From Vermamoeba vermiformis (taxonomy: Eukaryota > Tubulinea > Echinamoebida): 64,000 bases of DNA. The first letter of the stretch is position 1. Every line of letters starts with the position of its first letter. The notes below the pieces were generated by a model, which saw nothing but the letters and a program-made list of their open reading frames with translations, searched no databases and was not told where the DNA came from. Positions 24,691-36,675 of the stretch are shown here, in pieces. The stretch is from positions 305,787-369,786 of the forward strand of contig JBEWZL010000270.1 in NCBI GenBank assembly GCA_045837725.1. Reading direction: 5' to 3'. A program made the translations under genes and the position numbers.

Positions 24691-26466
24691 TTACAAAGGC
24701 TTATCTAGCGCGATAAGAAGTTTTCGAGCGAAATCAATTTTGCAGTAAGGAAAATGAATTCGTTTGAAGATCTTGACCCAGATCTCGAGCGGAAACACGT
24801 CCGTGAATGCATCTTCGCGCAATCTTATCATCTGAATAAATGCGTTGATGTGTCTAATGTCGTCGATGCTGCGCCAGTAATTTCTATAATTTCGAAGAAG
24901 GGGCTGTTGGACGATATCAATAAATTCTTGAACACCATGTAAATCAGCCGCAGTAATCGACTCATTGGCTTGAAGTATGCTCGCTAGTGTTTGTTGCATC
25001 ATTTCTTTCTCATCATCATTTGCTCCATCCGGCGATTTAACTTTGATCGTTCGTATTGACTCGTTGATTTTGAGGGCTGATTCAATATGATGAAAACATC
25101 GCTTATTGATGGTCAAGCTGGTTAATGTCTGATTGGCTGCCAGAGCTTCGCTGAATTTTTTCAGGTTGTTTTCGGTTTCTTCTTCCGGCTCTTTACTCCA
25201 TTCAGGGGCGTAAAGATGCAAAGATGACAATGTGAAATTCGCACGAAGAACATCTGCAAACATGCTGTAATAGCGTCCAGAGTACTTGTCGAGTTGGAAA
25301 TCAAGGTCTAAATGTCGTAATGTCTTATTCGTCATCAATCCTTTTGTTATTTCGGACACAAAATATTCGCCAGCTGGTTGTACTTTATTTCTGAAAGTAA
25401 AACTCTCCAGCGTCGAATTGACTTGCAATATGTTTCCTATTGACCAAAAACTTTGCATCGTTTTGCGAATATCACTGTCGTATGAGCCATCCTCCGAAAA
25501 AGTTATTGATAATTTGGTGATGCTCTTGCTGTTTCTGAGAATTTCACAAAGGTCAACGTCTTGCAATGCAATGTCCGTCATTATCAATGTCTTCAACTTG
25601 GTTTGCAAAATTGGCTTCAATTTATCAAAATTTATCAATGTTCCATCACCAGCAATATCGAGTTTTCGTACATTTTCGTTTTCTGCCAATTTTTCTAGGT
25701 CACTCTTGCCACCAACAAGCAAGCAAATGTCCGAAAAATTTGGTACAGACAAAAGCTCAAGATAGATGTTGTCCTCGCTGCTGAATACCTTCATGAAAAT
25801 TGATGTCAAATTTGGACGTGTCAAAGTGTCAACTAGCTCTGTCATCGGTGGTGAAGAATCTGTGCTCCCTAGAATGAGGGACACACTAGTGATCCTATTC
25901 GTCGCCAATATTTTTTCATACGAAGCTCGGTATAAGTCCCACCAAGAGGTTTCAATGGTAAGTCGGCTAATTGACTTGTTTTGAATGTACAGATCTGTAG
26001 CTTGGATGTACGCGTCGGGGATTATATCTATATCCTCTAAAGTTGGGCTGTTTTTCAATGCATTGCGTAGTCCCCAACTTTTCAATGTTCTAATGCTTTG
26101 ATAGTTTAGGACGATGAATTTTTTTCTTGCGCGGATGAGATCGATTATGTCCTCTGAAGTCGTCGGAAAATAAACCTTAGCAACCAAATATTAGTCTAAT
26201 GCATATTAATATCAGTTTTAACTTACCGGTTCGTAAAGGAGTTCAACTTCTCGAATTGACGGATCAATTGACGACTTTAATCGTTCGAACTGACTAGCTG
26301 ATAAATCGTTCCTTGTTACGCGTAATCTATCAATGTGTTTGATCTGACTTATCATTGAACAAAATTCATCGAACACTTGGTCTTGAATCGTGTAATTATT
26401 GAAAATTACCGTTTTAATCTTCTGAAGTATTTCATCGCCTTTAAATAATATCTTTTTGATCCATAT
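24691..26466 (-). CDS. LRR protein with C-terminal F-box-like motif (5'-truncated relative to paralogue)
   Basis: Two exons: 26227 to about 26466 and 24691-26175, separated by a 51-nt intron at the same place as in the paralogue at 48391-50417. The body has many degenerate leucine-rich units (LKTLIMTDIALQDVDLCEIL, TLRHLDLDFQLDKYSG, LSSLHLYAPEW). Near the C-terminus VFPLEIWVKIFKRIHFP resembles the core of an F-box. Upstream, the frame is closed by a stop just before 26466 without an ATG, and about 70 N-terminal residues seen in the paralogue are missing; translation could only begin at an internal Met such as SMISQIKHID, or the gene is a relic. It abuts a second LRR gene head-to-head. Likely role if active: substrate adaptor of an SCF-type ubiquitin ligase (inference). 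Confidence 0.65.
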
Positions 26467-26481
26467 GATATTATCCGTCCA

Positions 26482-27504
26482 ATGTTAATCGAAGAAATGC
26501 ACGTATTAAACAAGGTTTTAGAGGTCAATACGACATTAGCGGAATTAGATATCGAGGAGACGGGCAACAACCGAGTGGCACTGAAAATCAATCGAACAAT
26601 CACAGGGCTTAAATGTATTGCACCTTCAATGGCCGAATCAGACTATGAATATGACACTTTCTGCTCGTGTTTATTGTTGAACCAAAGCTTGACAAGATTA
26701 GAATTGAGTAATTGCAAACCAAAGCTACATCCGTTGATAGCGTACATACAACGCAATACAAATCTAAAAACATTATCATTACTATCAAAAAGTGTCGATG
26801 TTATAGTACCAGAGTTGATATCAGTACTAAACAATCACCCTTCAATTACGGATCTGACCTTGGCAGCAATTTACAAAAAAAACCGCGCAAAGCTCACAGC
26901 GGAGGTATTAAGAACCAACAAAGTGGTAAAAAAATTCAAATTGACTGGCGAAATATCCATAGCAACAGTTCACGCGATCTGCCAATCGTTGTACGACAAT
27001 GACACTTTGACGAGTTTGACACTTGACAGCAATCTCCGGATCTGTCCGAGCTCTAGTTTTAGCGCGACTTCGTGTTTAGCATGCACTGCTAGAGCATTTT
27101 CAGACTTAATGGCTAAGAACAAAACATTGCAAGTGCTGCATGTGACAGCAATGACAACGGAACAATTAACGCGAGTTTTGGCCATGAACAGCAGTCTTAC
27201 TAGCATCGCCGTAGATAAAACCGATTCCATAATTTCCCAGCATTTTCTCAAGATTAAAAAAGGATTGGTCGTCAATACAAGAGTTATGTCGTTGAAAATT
27301 AACGGACCGCGGGCAGACAAGCACTGCAAATTTATTGATAAGTACATCACTCGCAATAGAAATTTGTACATTGATGCAGCAATCATCGTTCATAATATAC
27401 GACGCAGCGATTTGTTTCAACTGATGCCATTAGAGATGTGGACTCATATTTTCAGCTTGTTGGGTCATCCATACGACAAACATTGGGACACATTTTGGGA
27501 TTGA
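26482..27504 (+). CDS. LRR protein with C-terminal F-box-like motif
   Basis: A single exon of 340 residues from ATG at 26482 (MLIEEMHVLNKVLEVNTTLA). LRR-like units include LLLNQSLTRLELSNCKP, NTNLKTLSLLSKSVD, DNDTLTSLTLDSNL and NKTLQVLHVTAM. The C-terminus has a conserved block, ITRNRNLYIDAAIIVHNIRR followed by LFQLMPLEMWTHIFSLLGHP, shared almost exactly with the gene at the right window edge. PLEMWTHIF resembles an F-box core placed after, not before, the LRRs. The first residues overlap the 5' end of the minus-strand LRR gene within about 20 bases. The N-terminus may be truncated. Inferred function: adaptor for protein ubiquitination. Confidence 0.7.
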   Translation: MLIEEMHVLNKVLEVNTTLAELDIEETGNNRVALKINRTITGLKCIAPSMAESDYEYDTFCSCLLLNQSLTRLELSNCKPKLHPLIAYIQRNTNLKTLSLLSKSVDVIVPELISVLNNHPSITDLTLAAIYKKNRAKLTAEVLRTNKVVKKFKLTGEISIATVHAICQSLYDNDTLTSLTLDSNLRICPSSSFSATSCLACTARAFSDLMAKNKTLQVLHVTAMTTEQLTRVLAMNSSLTSIAVDKTDSIISQHFLKIKKGLVVNTRVMSLKINGPRADKHCKFIDKYITRNRNLYIDAAIIVHNIRRSDLFQLMPLEMWTHIFSLLGHPYDKHWDTFWD

Positions 27505-28617
27505 TAAATAAACAGGATTGCGAAGCGAAATGTGTATTTAAATGTGATTGTACTGACCAGAACTGAGCGGAACCAAACCTTGACGTTGTTTCGATACCAA
27601 ACTAAATTTTACGCCGTGCTCTTGCTTCTGCAACACATAATAAGAGCGACTTGAGAGGCTTAGAAACATCGAAGATATGTTCCATTGGCGGATGCACTGA
27701 ATGTACTTCACTAGGTGATAACACGTTGTTGGTGGGTTGCACAGTTCGGTCGTTCTAATGAATGCGTTGATAACTTTTGGTGTCCAGGCCGCGGTCTTTT
27801 AAAACGAATCGCGTGGCAAAGGCAACTCGGCTAAGAATGCTTCCAACGCGCACGTCAATTAATTTTAAATAATCAAACTACGAGTTGTTTATCGGCGTAA
27901 CTTTTTTGTTTAGCCTAATACGCCATTCACGAAAATAGACTATTCGGAAACCTCCGCCTTTGAGTGCGTAATTCTGCAGTGTCGGTCGTAAGGCCCGGCG
28001 TATAACCACTGAACATATCGAGTTACCTGAACATGTCAGCCAACAGATTGGCTAGCGTTAGGGAGCATCAAAACCATAATCCTTAATATTTGAGTGAATC
28101 AATTGTACTGCAATATGCTGGTCGGAGCAGGCCGAGCAATTTACACTAGTAGATAGTACAGCTTTGAATAATTGCCGATATTTTGAGTTTTGTACTGTCG
28201 CGAAAATATCGGTCGATCGAATAAAAATAATAATAATTTATTTTTGGCAAAATCCAACCTTTTCGGCGTATGCTGGACCGCGAAACAGCTAATTTAATCT
28301 TACGGGATTGCCAGCCTGCATAATTTATCGAATGCCGTGTAATGGATGACGCTGTTATCGGAAGAAACAAAGAAACCTGGTAGGCGTGACAGATATTCTG
28401 ATGAGAAATCTGGTGTCTCGAAACACAGGCGATAAACGACAGTTTAAAGACGGTACGCGAGAGGGATACAGTACTTCTCGCGCTTATTCACGGGCATTGC
28501 CAAAACAGGTCCGAATGAGGTGCGAAAAAGGATCGTTTATGGAATAGAGTACACTAGGTGTCATTATACAAGTATGAACAACCTACGACTTATACAATTA
28601 ATTGCTGTGCATATCAA
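27505..28617. other. Intergenic, 1.1 kb
   Basis: I see no gene. A short similarity (TGTACTGACCAGAACTGAGC near 27548, and GACTGTACTGACCAAAATGG near 29362) hints at a dispersed low-copy repeat. Confidence 0.4.
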
Positions 28618-28779
28618 TTAAAAATAAAATGTTTCGCCGCCACCAGGATCGTTGAATACACGAGTTTCGCCGCCACCAGGATCGTTGAATACAAGAGTTT
28701 CGCCGGCACCGGGATCGTTGAATAGACCAGTCTGACCGCTGAAAGTGGTAGTGAAGCCCATGCTCACAGGTGCGTTCAT
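28618..28779 (-). CDS. 53-residue protein with tandem VFNDPGGGET repeats
   Basis: A short frame, ATG at 28777-28779 and TAA at 28618-28620. It reads MNAPVSMGFTTTFSGQTG, then three near-perfect copies of a ten-residue unit (LFNDPGAGET, VFNDPGGGET and again VFNDPGGGET, with L/R linkers), and ends FYF. The DNA unit is 30 bp, and the wobble differences between copies are few, so the expansion is recent or conserved. A TATAAA lies about 60 bases upstream, followed by a purine-poor CA-rich leader (ACAACAACAAGCACACG) typical of a strong short 5' UTR. No homologue is known to me. A small abundant Gly/Asp-rich protein, perhaps structural, is a guess. Confidence 0.6.
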   Translation of the reverse strand: MNAPVSMGFTTTFSGQTGLFNDPGAGETLVFNDPGGGETRVFNDPGGGETFYF

Positions 28780-28839
28780 CTTGCGTTGTCGTGTGCTTGT
28801 TGTTGTGTGAAATTGAATGGTTCAGCTCAATTTTTCTGA

Positions 28840-28845
28840 TTTATA
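28840..28845 (-). promoter_or_regulatory. TATA box of the decapeptide-repeat gene
   Basis: TATAAA on the minus strand, about 61 bases before the ATG at 28779, with a CAC/AAC-rich leader between. This is the clearest core promoter in the window. Confidence 0.5.
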
Positions 28846-29672
28846 CTCCCTAAGAGCACGTGGCTGACTAAAAATGGAATGGACCCCGAAATATAACCGC
28901 GTTCGGCGAACTGGACCTTAACGAGCAATTAATAGAGTCAAAGCCACGTCATTTAATGAACCTTTGGTGGAAGATCGGATCTTTCCGGTGTCGCCAACTA
29001 TGACATTGTCAACCTTTCATTCCGATCGTTTAGGCACTGCTCGCATCGTGTATATGTATTGATTTATATTAATGCGACGAATTTGCAAGGCGTGTCGAAG
29101 ATGTAATAATAACATTTAAGGCTTTTTCCGAGGTTCTGCAGCTCAATTGTTCGGACAGAGGATGGCCGTTTGAAAGTACAGATAAAATGCGGCTTGCATT
29201 GCCTGCACCTCAAAAATAAAGGCTTTGTTTAATTATTGAGTTTAGAAAAGAAGGGAAGGCTACAACCGTCTATAGATCCAATGGCACATCATCGATGATA
29301 GATTTGAACCGGTACTTAAATAAAAATGATCGGGAATGAAGGCGTATTATTGTAACTCTTGACTGTACTGACCAAAATGGAACCAAGAACCTTGGCGCAT
29401 GAAGACGCTGGCTTCATTTACTTAATGCGTGGCTATGGTGAATAACAATAAATTCCATGAACCCTCCGAAGCATTATGGACAAGATCTGGACCTCGTTAG
29501 TAAAGCATATTATTTACTATTTATGTACAAGTTAGATTACTACCGCCTTATTCATATGAATAACCGTTGATGAAAAAAATCATAATTATTGTTTGTTTTT
29601 GTTCGGATCAGGACCCACATCTCGTGAACCTATTGAGCTGTCAACAAACCGGAGAAAATTCCACAATTATAA
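28846..29672. other. Intergenic
   Basis: No gene or RNA seen. AT-rich with a few GC-richer islands near 28960-29000. Confidence 0.45.
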
Positions 29673-29991
29673 TTATTTACCCGAATTTACAAAGGCTCCT
29701 CGAATGGCTGCTTGCTTCGGTAACGCTTCTGGAGAATCTGACATTTTTTAAATTATTATTACAAATTCCAACAAGCTTCTAACATTAATATTACGGATAG
29801 TTCACGTGCAATAATATTATTTTATTATGAAATAAATTAGTATTAGGTCGAGTGAACTTACTTAATGAAACTTCTTTTCTTTTCTGTCCTTGGGCGTAGA
29901 ACATGGGCCATGAAAATCCCACTACCGCAATGCCTATTAGTGCGAGTGCAAATAAGCCATTCCGTGACTTTGGTTTTGGTTTTGACGACAT
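29673..29991 (-). CDS. Conserved-looking 64-residue single-pass membrane protein
   Basis: Two exons: 29862-29991 and 29673-29737, with a 124-nt intron. The spliced product begins MSSKPKPKSRNGLFALALIG, has one hydrophobic helix (about residues 12-31, LFALALIGIAVVGFSWPMF), then YAQGQKRKEVSLNSPEALPK and ends IRGAFVNSGK. The layout, a basic N-terminus, one helix and a short tail ending RGAFVNSG, resembles tiny conserved eukaryotic membrane proteins I have seen annotated as uncharacterised, but I cannot name the family. The phase-1 splice keeps the frame open to TAA, which supports the model. Probably mitochondrial or ER membrane (inference). Confidence 0.6.
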
Positions 29992-30297
29992 CTGTTGTTA
30001 TCTATTTGTTGAACGTTGGTGAATAGCCAGATATTTCGTTCAATTCTGATTGAAACATGAAGACAGTGCCCTTTTATCTATTCTTAACGTCATATTATGT
30101 TTTCGTTCACGCGTAATATCACGGACGAATGCATTTAGCCTTTTTTTTGTTTTTCCCGCCATTTTTGATTCGGTTCGTTATCCTTTTTTAAATTTACATT
30201 TCAATTAATACAACCACAACATCGATAAAAGGTACGTGGGTATTAGTAATTACTTGATCAACGCAACAAAGCAATTCTAACAAGGCATCTAAACCAG

Positions 30298-32396
30298 ATG
30301 TCTTTCGCGCCATTAATTCCCATTGGTGCTGGAGCCAATCCAGCTTATCGTTTGCGATATTCAATGTACGAAATACCGCCGACTGAAAAAATTACATTGG
30401 AAGAGTTTGAGAAGTTCGCCATTGACAGATTAAAAGGTAAGTCGAAGCTAATTTATCAAATCGAGTCATAAATAATATCAACTATAAATCTGTATGAAAA
30501 ATTATATTATAGAATTACATTTTAATTATTTGTTGTATTTTTTTAGCGTTGAAAGCTCTTGATAATTACCGTATGGCCGGTGCTCGTGGCTCAGCACTCG
30601 TAGAGAAGATGCGTCCTATACTTGAGAAGTACTTGCCTATGCCTAGGTGGTACGTAGAATTTATTTACTCATTAGAGCGATCGAAAGCTAATTCAAAAAA
30701 ACTGATTAAACCAATTGGTCTCAACTGAACTCATTGTATAATATTATATAGGAGAGAAGTACCTAATAATGAAAGCGAGATGGAAGATGCTATCAGAAGA
30801 GACGTTGTTTCTCATTTCGCGCTTAGATTGGCCTACTGCAAGCCGTAAGTCGCCAAAATACATAGCTGTGACTATTTAACGCTCAACATTTAATTAAGTG
30901 CCGAAAGCAATTGGTTTTTAACCCAAGAGAAGGCTTTGTTGCAGTAAGTACTGAAATTTCCAATAAGGCGCGATCTGACTACGTTGATTTCAGAGTCCGC
31001 TTATTGTCTGAACCGGATGCCCTTGAGACCTTCATTTCTGATAACAACATGAAGTTCCAAAAGGTACATACTAATTTTTAATTCAATCTTACAGCTGTTA
31101 CAAACTAATGAAATTCAGATCGACGCTGCTTCGTGGACCGCGAACGAGCCTTTATTTAGACAAGTATTACAAAGTGTCTATGGTATGTCAGCTAAGGATA
31201 TCCCTTGCGACAAAGATAGCTTCTACGTCGTTCCCTTCGAGCAAGCTACGGAGCTTGTTGCGCACCGCAAGGTCTTGTTGCGTGGTGGCAAGGCATTTGT
31301 TCATAAGAACGACCTCATTGCCATTGTATTGGCGCAATTCAGGTAATTATATTACATCTAAACGAATTGTTTGATACTACGGATCTCGATCGCCGTTTGT
31401 AAGACGGATTTGAAATCAGTTCCAATTGCATTTATTAATCATTTATTGTTTAGAATGCATATAAGTGAGGCCTTGCAGCGAGCCTATAGACAAATGCCCG
31501 TGTTCAAGAAAGACGAGCGCATCTTCCCGCTCTTGGAGTCGTTCCCTAAGCAGTACTTGGGCAAAGATTATGCCGGAGCTACTAATAGAAAAGGTCGCCA
31601 TGTTAACATTAATGACCTCGATAGCGTACGTTTGAAACATGTTCTAGCGAATCCAAGCGGGATTCGAAGATCAATTTTTCTTAGTTTGGACTAACGGCTC
31701 TTATAGCTATCCGAAACCGCTATGCCTTTGTGCATGAAGAGTTGCCACAAGAGCTTGCGCGCTAATCACCACATGAAGCACATGGGTCGCATGCAATACG
31801 GTTTGTTCTTGAAGGGCATTGGTGTGACCTTAGAGGACGCTCTTGAGTTCTGGCGCAGCGAGTTCTCTCAAAAATTCGGCAACACAGTATTCGAGAAGAA
31901 ATACGCTTATAATATTCGGTAAGTTGCCTCATTATTTTCGATCAGTTGAAATCCAGTACGCGATCTGACAAATTCGGTTAATAGACACAACTACGGTCTC
32001 GCAGGCAAGAACACTGATTATACACCTTACGCTTGTCAGAAAATTATTGAGATGAAGGCTCAGCCTGGCGATGATCACGGCTGTCCGTTCCGTCACTGGG
32101 ATCAAGGCACTTTAGGCCAACAAATGAGCACTGTTGGCATCGCTCCAGCCGAGCAATCGAAAGTGTTTGGATTCTTGCGTCAAGGTCAATATACTCAAGC
32201 TTGCAAGCAGTACTTCATGGCAACACATCCGAATGCACCTGACTACGTCCAGAACCATCCCAATAAGTACTTCAATATGAGCATGAAGTACCACAAGGTT
32301 AGCGTGAAGACAGAGCCAGATCAACAAGCAGCAAGTGCTGCGGAACAAAGTCAAGCTACGACTACAGCCACTGATACTCAAATGACGGATGCTTAA
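30298..32396 (+). CDS. PRIM2: DNA primase large subunit
   Basis: The ATG at 30298 gives [20 protein letters not shown]. About nine exons encode roughly 480 residues. The N-terminal helical domain ([20 protein letters not shown] ... [21 protein letters not shown]) matches Pri2. The C-terminal Fe-S domain has all four expected cysteines: [42 protein letters not shown] and YTQACKQYF, together with [20 protein letters not shown]. The protein forms the primase heterodimer with PRIM1 inside the DNA polymerase alpha complex and helps start RNA primers in the nucleus. The C-terminal 30 residues are Gln/Thr-rich and not conserved. Confident call; single-copy housekeeping gene. Confidence 0.97.
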
Positions 32397-32542
32397 TTGG
32401 ATCTGTTCATTGAGCAACTCATGTAATGAGCTTGGCTTAGTTTTAATAAAATATTGTACAATTGATTAAAGATTTTAGTTACTACTCGCATTGAGTTTGC
32501 GAAATATTTGGAGAACCGATCAAGCGTTGTTGATTTATTTTT

Positions 32543-34058
32543 TCAGCGTTTGACTCGTTCAAGCTTGAATCTGCTCAACATCCATTCAGCAAGACCGTCA
32601 AGTGCTTGACTGCCTTCAGGCACAATGCCACTGAGCATCGAAGGACAATGGAACATTCGTGGAGCAATAGTCAGATCGACTTCGTTGCCCAACTTCTTCA
32701 ATTCGTCGCTGAGTTGAATATTTCCGTCGTGCAATGGATCGTATTCACCGACTTGAATGTTGATAGGCGGCAAGTCTTTCAAGTCCGTGTAATATTTCTT
32801 CAGCGTTTCGTTGTTGGCCTTTGTTGCGTGTGCGAATGCAGCGAACCAATCGGTCATTGATGGAGTCAACCATGAATAAACCTTCTTGTCGCTGTATTGT
32901 CTTGAGTTCCACTGGTCTTGAGGCTTATAAGTGCTCAAGTACTCGAAGCCCAAGTCTATAAAAATGGTGTCAGATAGGCAGATCGGATCCAGCTAAAAAG
33001 ACTTGACGTGTCAGCGTCTAGTACTTACGAGAACTCCATGGAGCAATAGCAGCCGGTAAAGGGAATCCTTCGTGCTTAGCAGCGACTGTTGTCAGCAGTG
33101 TCATTGCACCACCAGCAGAGCATCCATAAACAACGAGCTGATCTGGATTCACGCGCTCGATCTTGATCAAGTATCTGTTACAAAAGAATATAAGTACGTT
33201 TTTGTATCAACAGAACACACCTGTATTACCTATATACAGCAACAGCATCGTTAACTGCATCTTGAATGGAGTTTTCAGGCATCAATCTGTAGTCCACGCT
33301 TAACACGCGTGCACTCAATTTTTTGGCCAAATGAGCAGCAGGATGTGCTTCAACATTGATAGAGCCGATGACAATACCTCCCTATAGTATAGACATTAGC
33401 GTTATTACATACTTGAACGAAGGCTACTTACACCATGGAAATACAAAATTGTGCGCGATGGATGCGCGTTTACAGGGGTAAACCAAGCAACCTAAATCGA
33501 TGTTAGTATTATACTCATTGATAAATAAAGTGTACTTAGCGTACTGGAACTTTTGCTATTTGGAAAGGGGTAATCAGAACGTCGGATGCAGGAGGCTGCA
33601 GATAGTGAATCGCTTCCATCATCATTCGGCTGTTGTATTCCGTTATTATTAGATAAATAGTACTATTGTTAATATGTACAGCACGTACGCTTCTTTGTAG
33701 TCAGATTTTCCTTCCTTGGCAGTTAGACGGCTCATTAAAGCAAAGCTACGAGCCTCTGGCGACCAATCTACGGCAAAAAAATTGGAATTAATATTATTAT
33801 TATTCAATACGAATTATAAGCGCGAGCAGGATGAATTTAAAAGAATTATTTCGATCCAAAACAAATAATTTTTGTAAGAGGGGTGCATTATTAACAATTT
33901 TAATATTTACCTTCGAGACCTTTAGTAGGAAAATATGTCTCTACTAAAGTGAGGCATTTAAGCACGCCTCTTGCCATGATCTGGAACGTGGTTTCTTTGT
34001 AGATCACCGCTGGGACCAACAGAGCGACGAGCAACACTAATATTGATAGTTTGCGCAT
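32543..34058 (-). CDS. Secreted/membrane alpha/beta hydrolase, HSL (lipase/esterase) type
   Basis: The ATG at 34056-34058 begins MRKLSILVLLVALLVPAVIY, a signal peptide or N-terminal anchor. About seven short introns. Key motifs in order: ILYFHGGGIVIGSINVEAHP (oxyanion HGGG), RVLSVDYRLMPENS, LVVYGCSAGGAM (nucleophile elbow GxSxG), INIQVGEYDPLHD (acidic residue) and IAPRMFHCPSM (catalytic His). These are the catalytic triad and fingerprint of the hormone-sensitive lipase/alpha-beta hydrolase-3 fold family. Length about 390 residues. It is likely a carboxylesterase acting in the secretory path or outside the cell; the substrate is unknown. It is convergent with PRIM2, the two stops being about 150 bases apart. 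Confidence 0.9.
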
Positions 34059-34452
34059 AGTTTACCGTTGCGTTTAATTGGTCACATTAAAAAAGCGGGT
34101 GTTTTTTGTTGACACGAGCAAAACTTTGATGATTCGTATTTACTCAGACAAAAACGAGAATACCAAAGGAGCCAAATAGGCATGTAAATGTAGGTACTTA
34201 TGCTACGAGAATCTTTGTGAACTGAATAGCGATTTGAGCATCAATCATAACTGGATTCAGAAACGAACTTATTATCATAATTTCGTGGTGGAAATACTCA
34301 AACCACCTAGTAATATTTGGAAATTTGTATTTTATTGCAATTTTACGACGTAAGCACCGTTCACAATCTTGGTGACGAAGCAAATTTTGATGACGAGGCA
34401 AAACAATCTATTTAAGGCGTAAAAATATCTTGATTAATTATTAGAATAATAG

Positions 34453-36675
34453 ATGCACATAATGAGCACCATGAAAACCATTATCATCCTGATTGGCTTG
34501 ATCTACGTGGCATCTGCGACAACTATTCCAAATGCCTACATTCAAGACATCACAAAAGCTAAAGTAACAGGCGCAACTGTATATACTTCATACGCAGAAC
34601 TACAAATTGAAGTTCCATTCAACATATCTTCAGGTAATTCTTTAAAACAGTGGATCTGTCAAAGGCGCGAACTCATCTTGTTGTGCGTAGGACGAACGGA
34701 GGTCTTATTAACGAACCTACCTTCGTACACTATGTTCGATGGCACATTTAGAGTATCGACAAAGCACTCACAAGTCACAAGCGTAAGTTTTCGAACAGAT
34801 CTGTACACGCACCTTGTGCTAACATACTCTAGTATGCACTCGGTCATCGATTGATACCAAGTGGTGTAGTCAATAAGACTCGCCTAGCGGAGTACGAAGA
34901 CGAGCTTAAAAGAGTTGAACACGAATACAGTGCGACAACAACACTTGTTGGAAACCTCGAAGAGCGTAAATCAACCTTGAAGCTTTTGATGCAACATCGA
35001 GGCGAAAAGGCGTCAAGTGCCGAGGAAATAGAGGCCATGGTCGATCTTGTAGCGACTAAGGGTGCGGCTATTGCGAAAGAACTTGCCGAACTGAAGATCA
35101 AAGAAGCTCGTAAGTAGATTCAGATACTTTCAAAAGTCGAACAAAGACTAACTGCCATTACAGAATTGAAAAAAGACAAAGAAAACCTCGTTGAAAAGAT
35201 TAAAGAAGAAAAGAAGAAGGGCAATGACGTCGAGGACTATGTTGTGTCTATCATCTTGAACAACAATCTCGAAATGGAAGGACCTGTTGAAGAGCTAGTA
35301 ACCGTCAAGTACTTGGTCAGTTCAGCATCATGGAACGCTTCATATGAAATTTATTATAAGCCTGAAGACGGCACTGCTCATTTACAGTACTACGCTGAGA
35401 TCCTGCAATACACCGGATTTGACTTTGACAATGTATGTCTAGCGTACCAGTTATTATGATGATACTAAAATTATTACTTAGGTACCTATTACGTTGGCTA
35501 CGGCTCGCTACATGAATGTTGGAAAGATTCCTGAGTTAGCATCCGTTCAAATTGAAATTGGTACGTGCATCCGTCTCAGATCTGCTTCACGCAAGACATT
35601 TCTAACAATATTATATGAAATAAAGCACCTAAAGGCTTTGTTTCATCACAAAACATTCAAGAGTCGTACGTGAAGTCCAGCAAGGTGAACTACCGTCAAT
35701 ACACCCAAAAAATGGCCGGGACTGCAGAGGATCAAAGTTTTATGGCCGCAGAAGCTGGTTTTGGTGTGATGCACGAGGAGATGACCGCTGCTATCGTGGA
35801 AGATAAATTTGTTGCAGCGACTTTCCAACTGAGCCAACAACTCTTTGTGCCGTCAAACATCCGAGTGCCCAGCAAGGTAAGTCAACATCGACACCTATAA
35901 CAAATCTAACACGTATTCTATCGTGTAGGTATTGATCGCAAGTATTCCACTCAAGCTGAATGTACGACACTACGCAGTCCCCAAACTTTCAAGTCACGCC
36001 TACTTGCGTGGTTTTACAATGAACCCGAGCAAGTTGGTCTTGTTGAGGGGTCCTTTGTCTGTATATATTAACAACAGTTATGTCACCAAGACCGTGTTGA
36101 CGAAGGTACGTTTGGCCAAACATCCCGCCTTGAACACAACACAATAGCTAATTGTTGCACGGTAGGATGTTCAACCTGAAGCCAAGTTCAGCGTGTTGTT
36201 GGGCATCGATGAGGGCATTGAAATTCAGTACAAGCCCGAGAACAAGTTCAAAGAGACCGAGGGCTTCATTCAATCTTACACCGTGCAGCACGCGTACCTT
36301 ACAATTAGCGCCACTAATAACAAGCAAGAAGACGTAAGTTATCAGGTTCATTATTATATCAAGGTGTAGGATGGCATTGACTAAAAGCTTCATTAGGTCA
36401 CGATCTGGATCTACGATCAGTTGCCTAAGAGCACTGACGAAAAGATCGTAGTCAGCCTCATCGAGCCAAGTCCCGAAAAGGCCGCAAAAATAAGTTCTAC
36501 TGATGACACTGACAGCAGTAACGAGACTGCAGCGTTCACGGTCAATTCAGCGACGCAAACTGTTCGCTGGATCGAGACGATTAAGCCCGGCCAGACAAAG
36601 CAATTGCCGTTCCATTTTAAGGTGACTTACCCTGAGAAGGAAAGAATTGTTGTGCAAGATAAGAACAAGTTGTAA
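34453..36675 (+). CDS. Secreted DUF4140/DUF4139 protein (paralogue of 9991-12657)
   Basis: The ATG at 34453 (or the in-frame one at 34462) starts a signal peptide: MSTMKTIIILIGLIYVASAT. The DUF4140-like head follows (ITKAKVTGATVYTSYAELQI, then TEVLLTNLPSYTMFDGTFRV), the charged coiled-coil hairpin (RLAEYEDELKRVEHEYSATT ... ELKKDKENLVEKIKEEKKKG), and the DUF4139 region (VKYLVSSASWNASYEIYYKP ... YYAEILQYTGFDFDNV). The end is beta-rich (ETIKPGQTKQLPFHFKVTYP). Domain order equals that of the cytosolic paralogue, but the leader differs, so one copy acts outside or in the secretory path. About eight short introns. Molecular role unknown. Confidence 0.83.

Noticed and set aside
25286-25765. Plus-strand frame of 159 codons
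   Set aside because: Antisense shadow of the LRR gene.
27960-28020. tRNA-like stretch (GTTCAGTGGTTATACGC on the minus strand)
   Set aside because: No complete cloverleaf with acceptor and T arms could be drawn.
34198-34401. Minus-strand frame of 67 codons
   Set aside because: No conserved features; lies in the divergent promoter region of two real genes.
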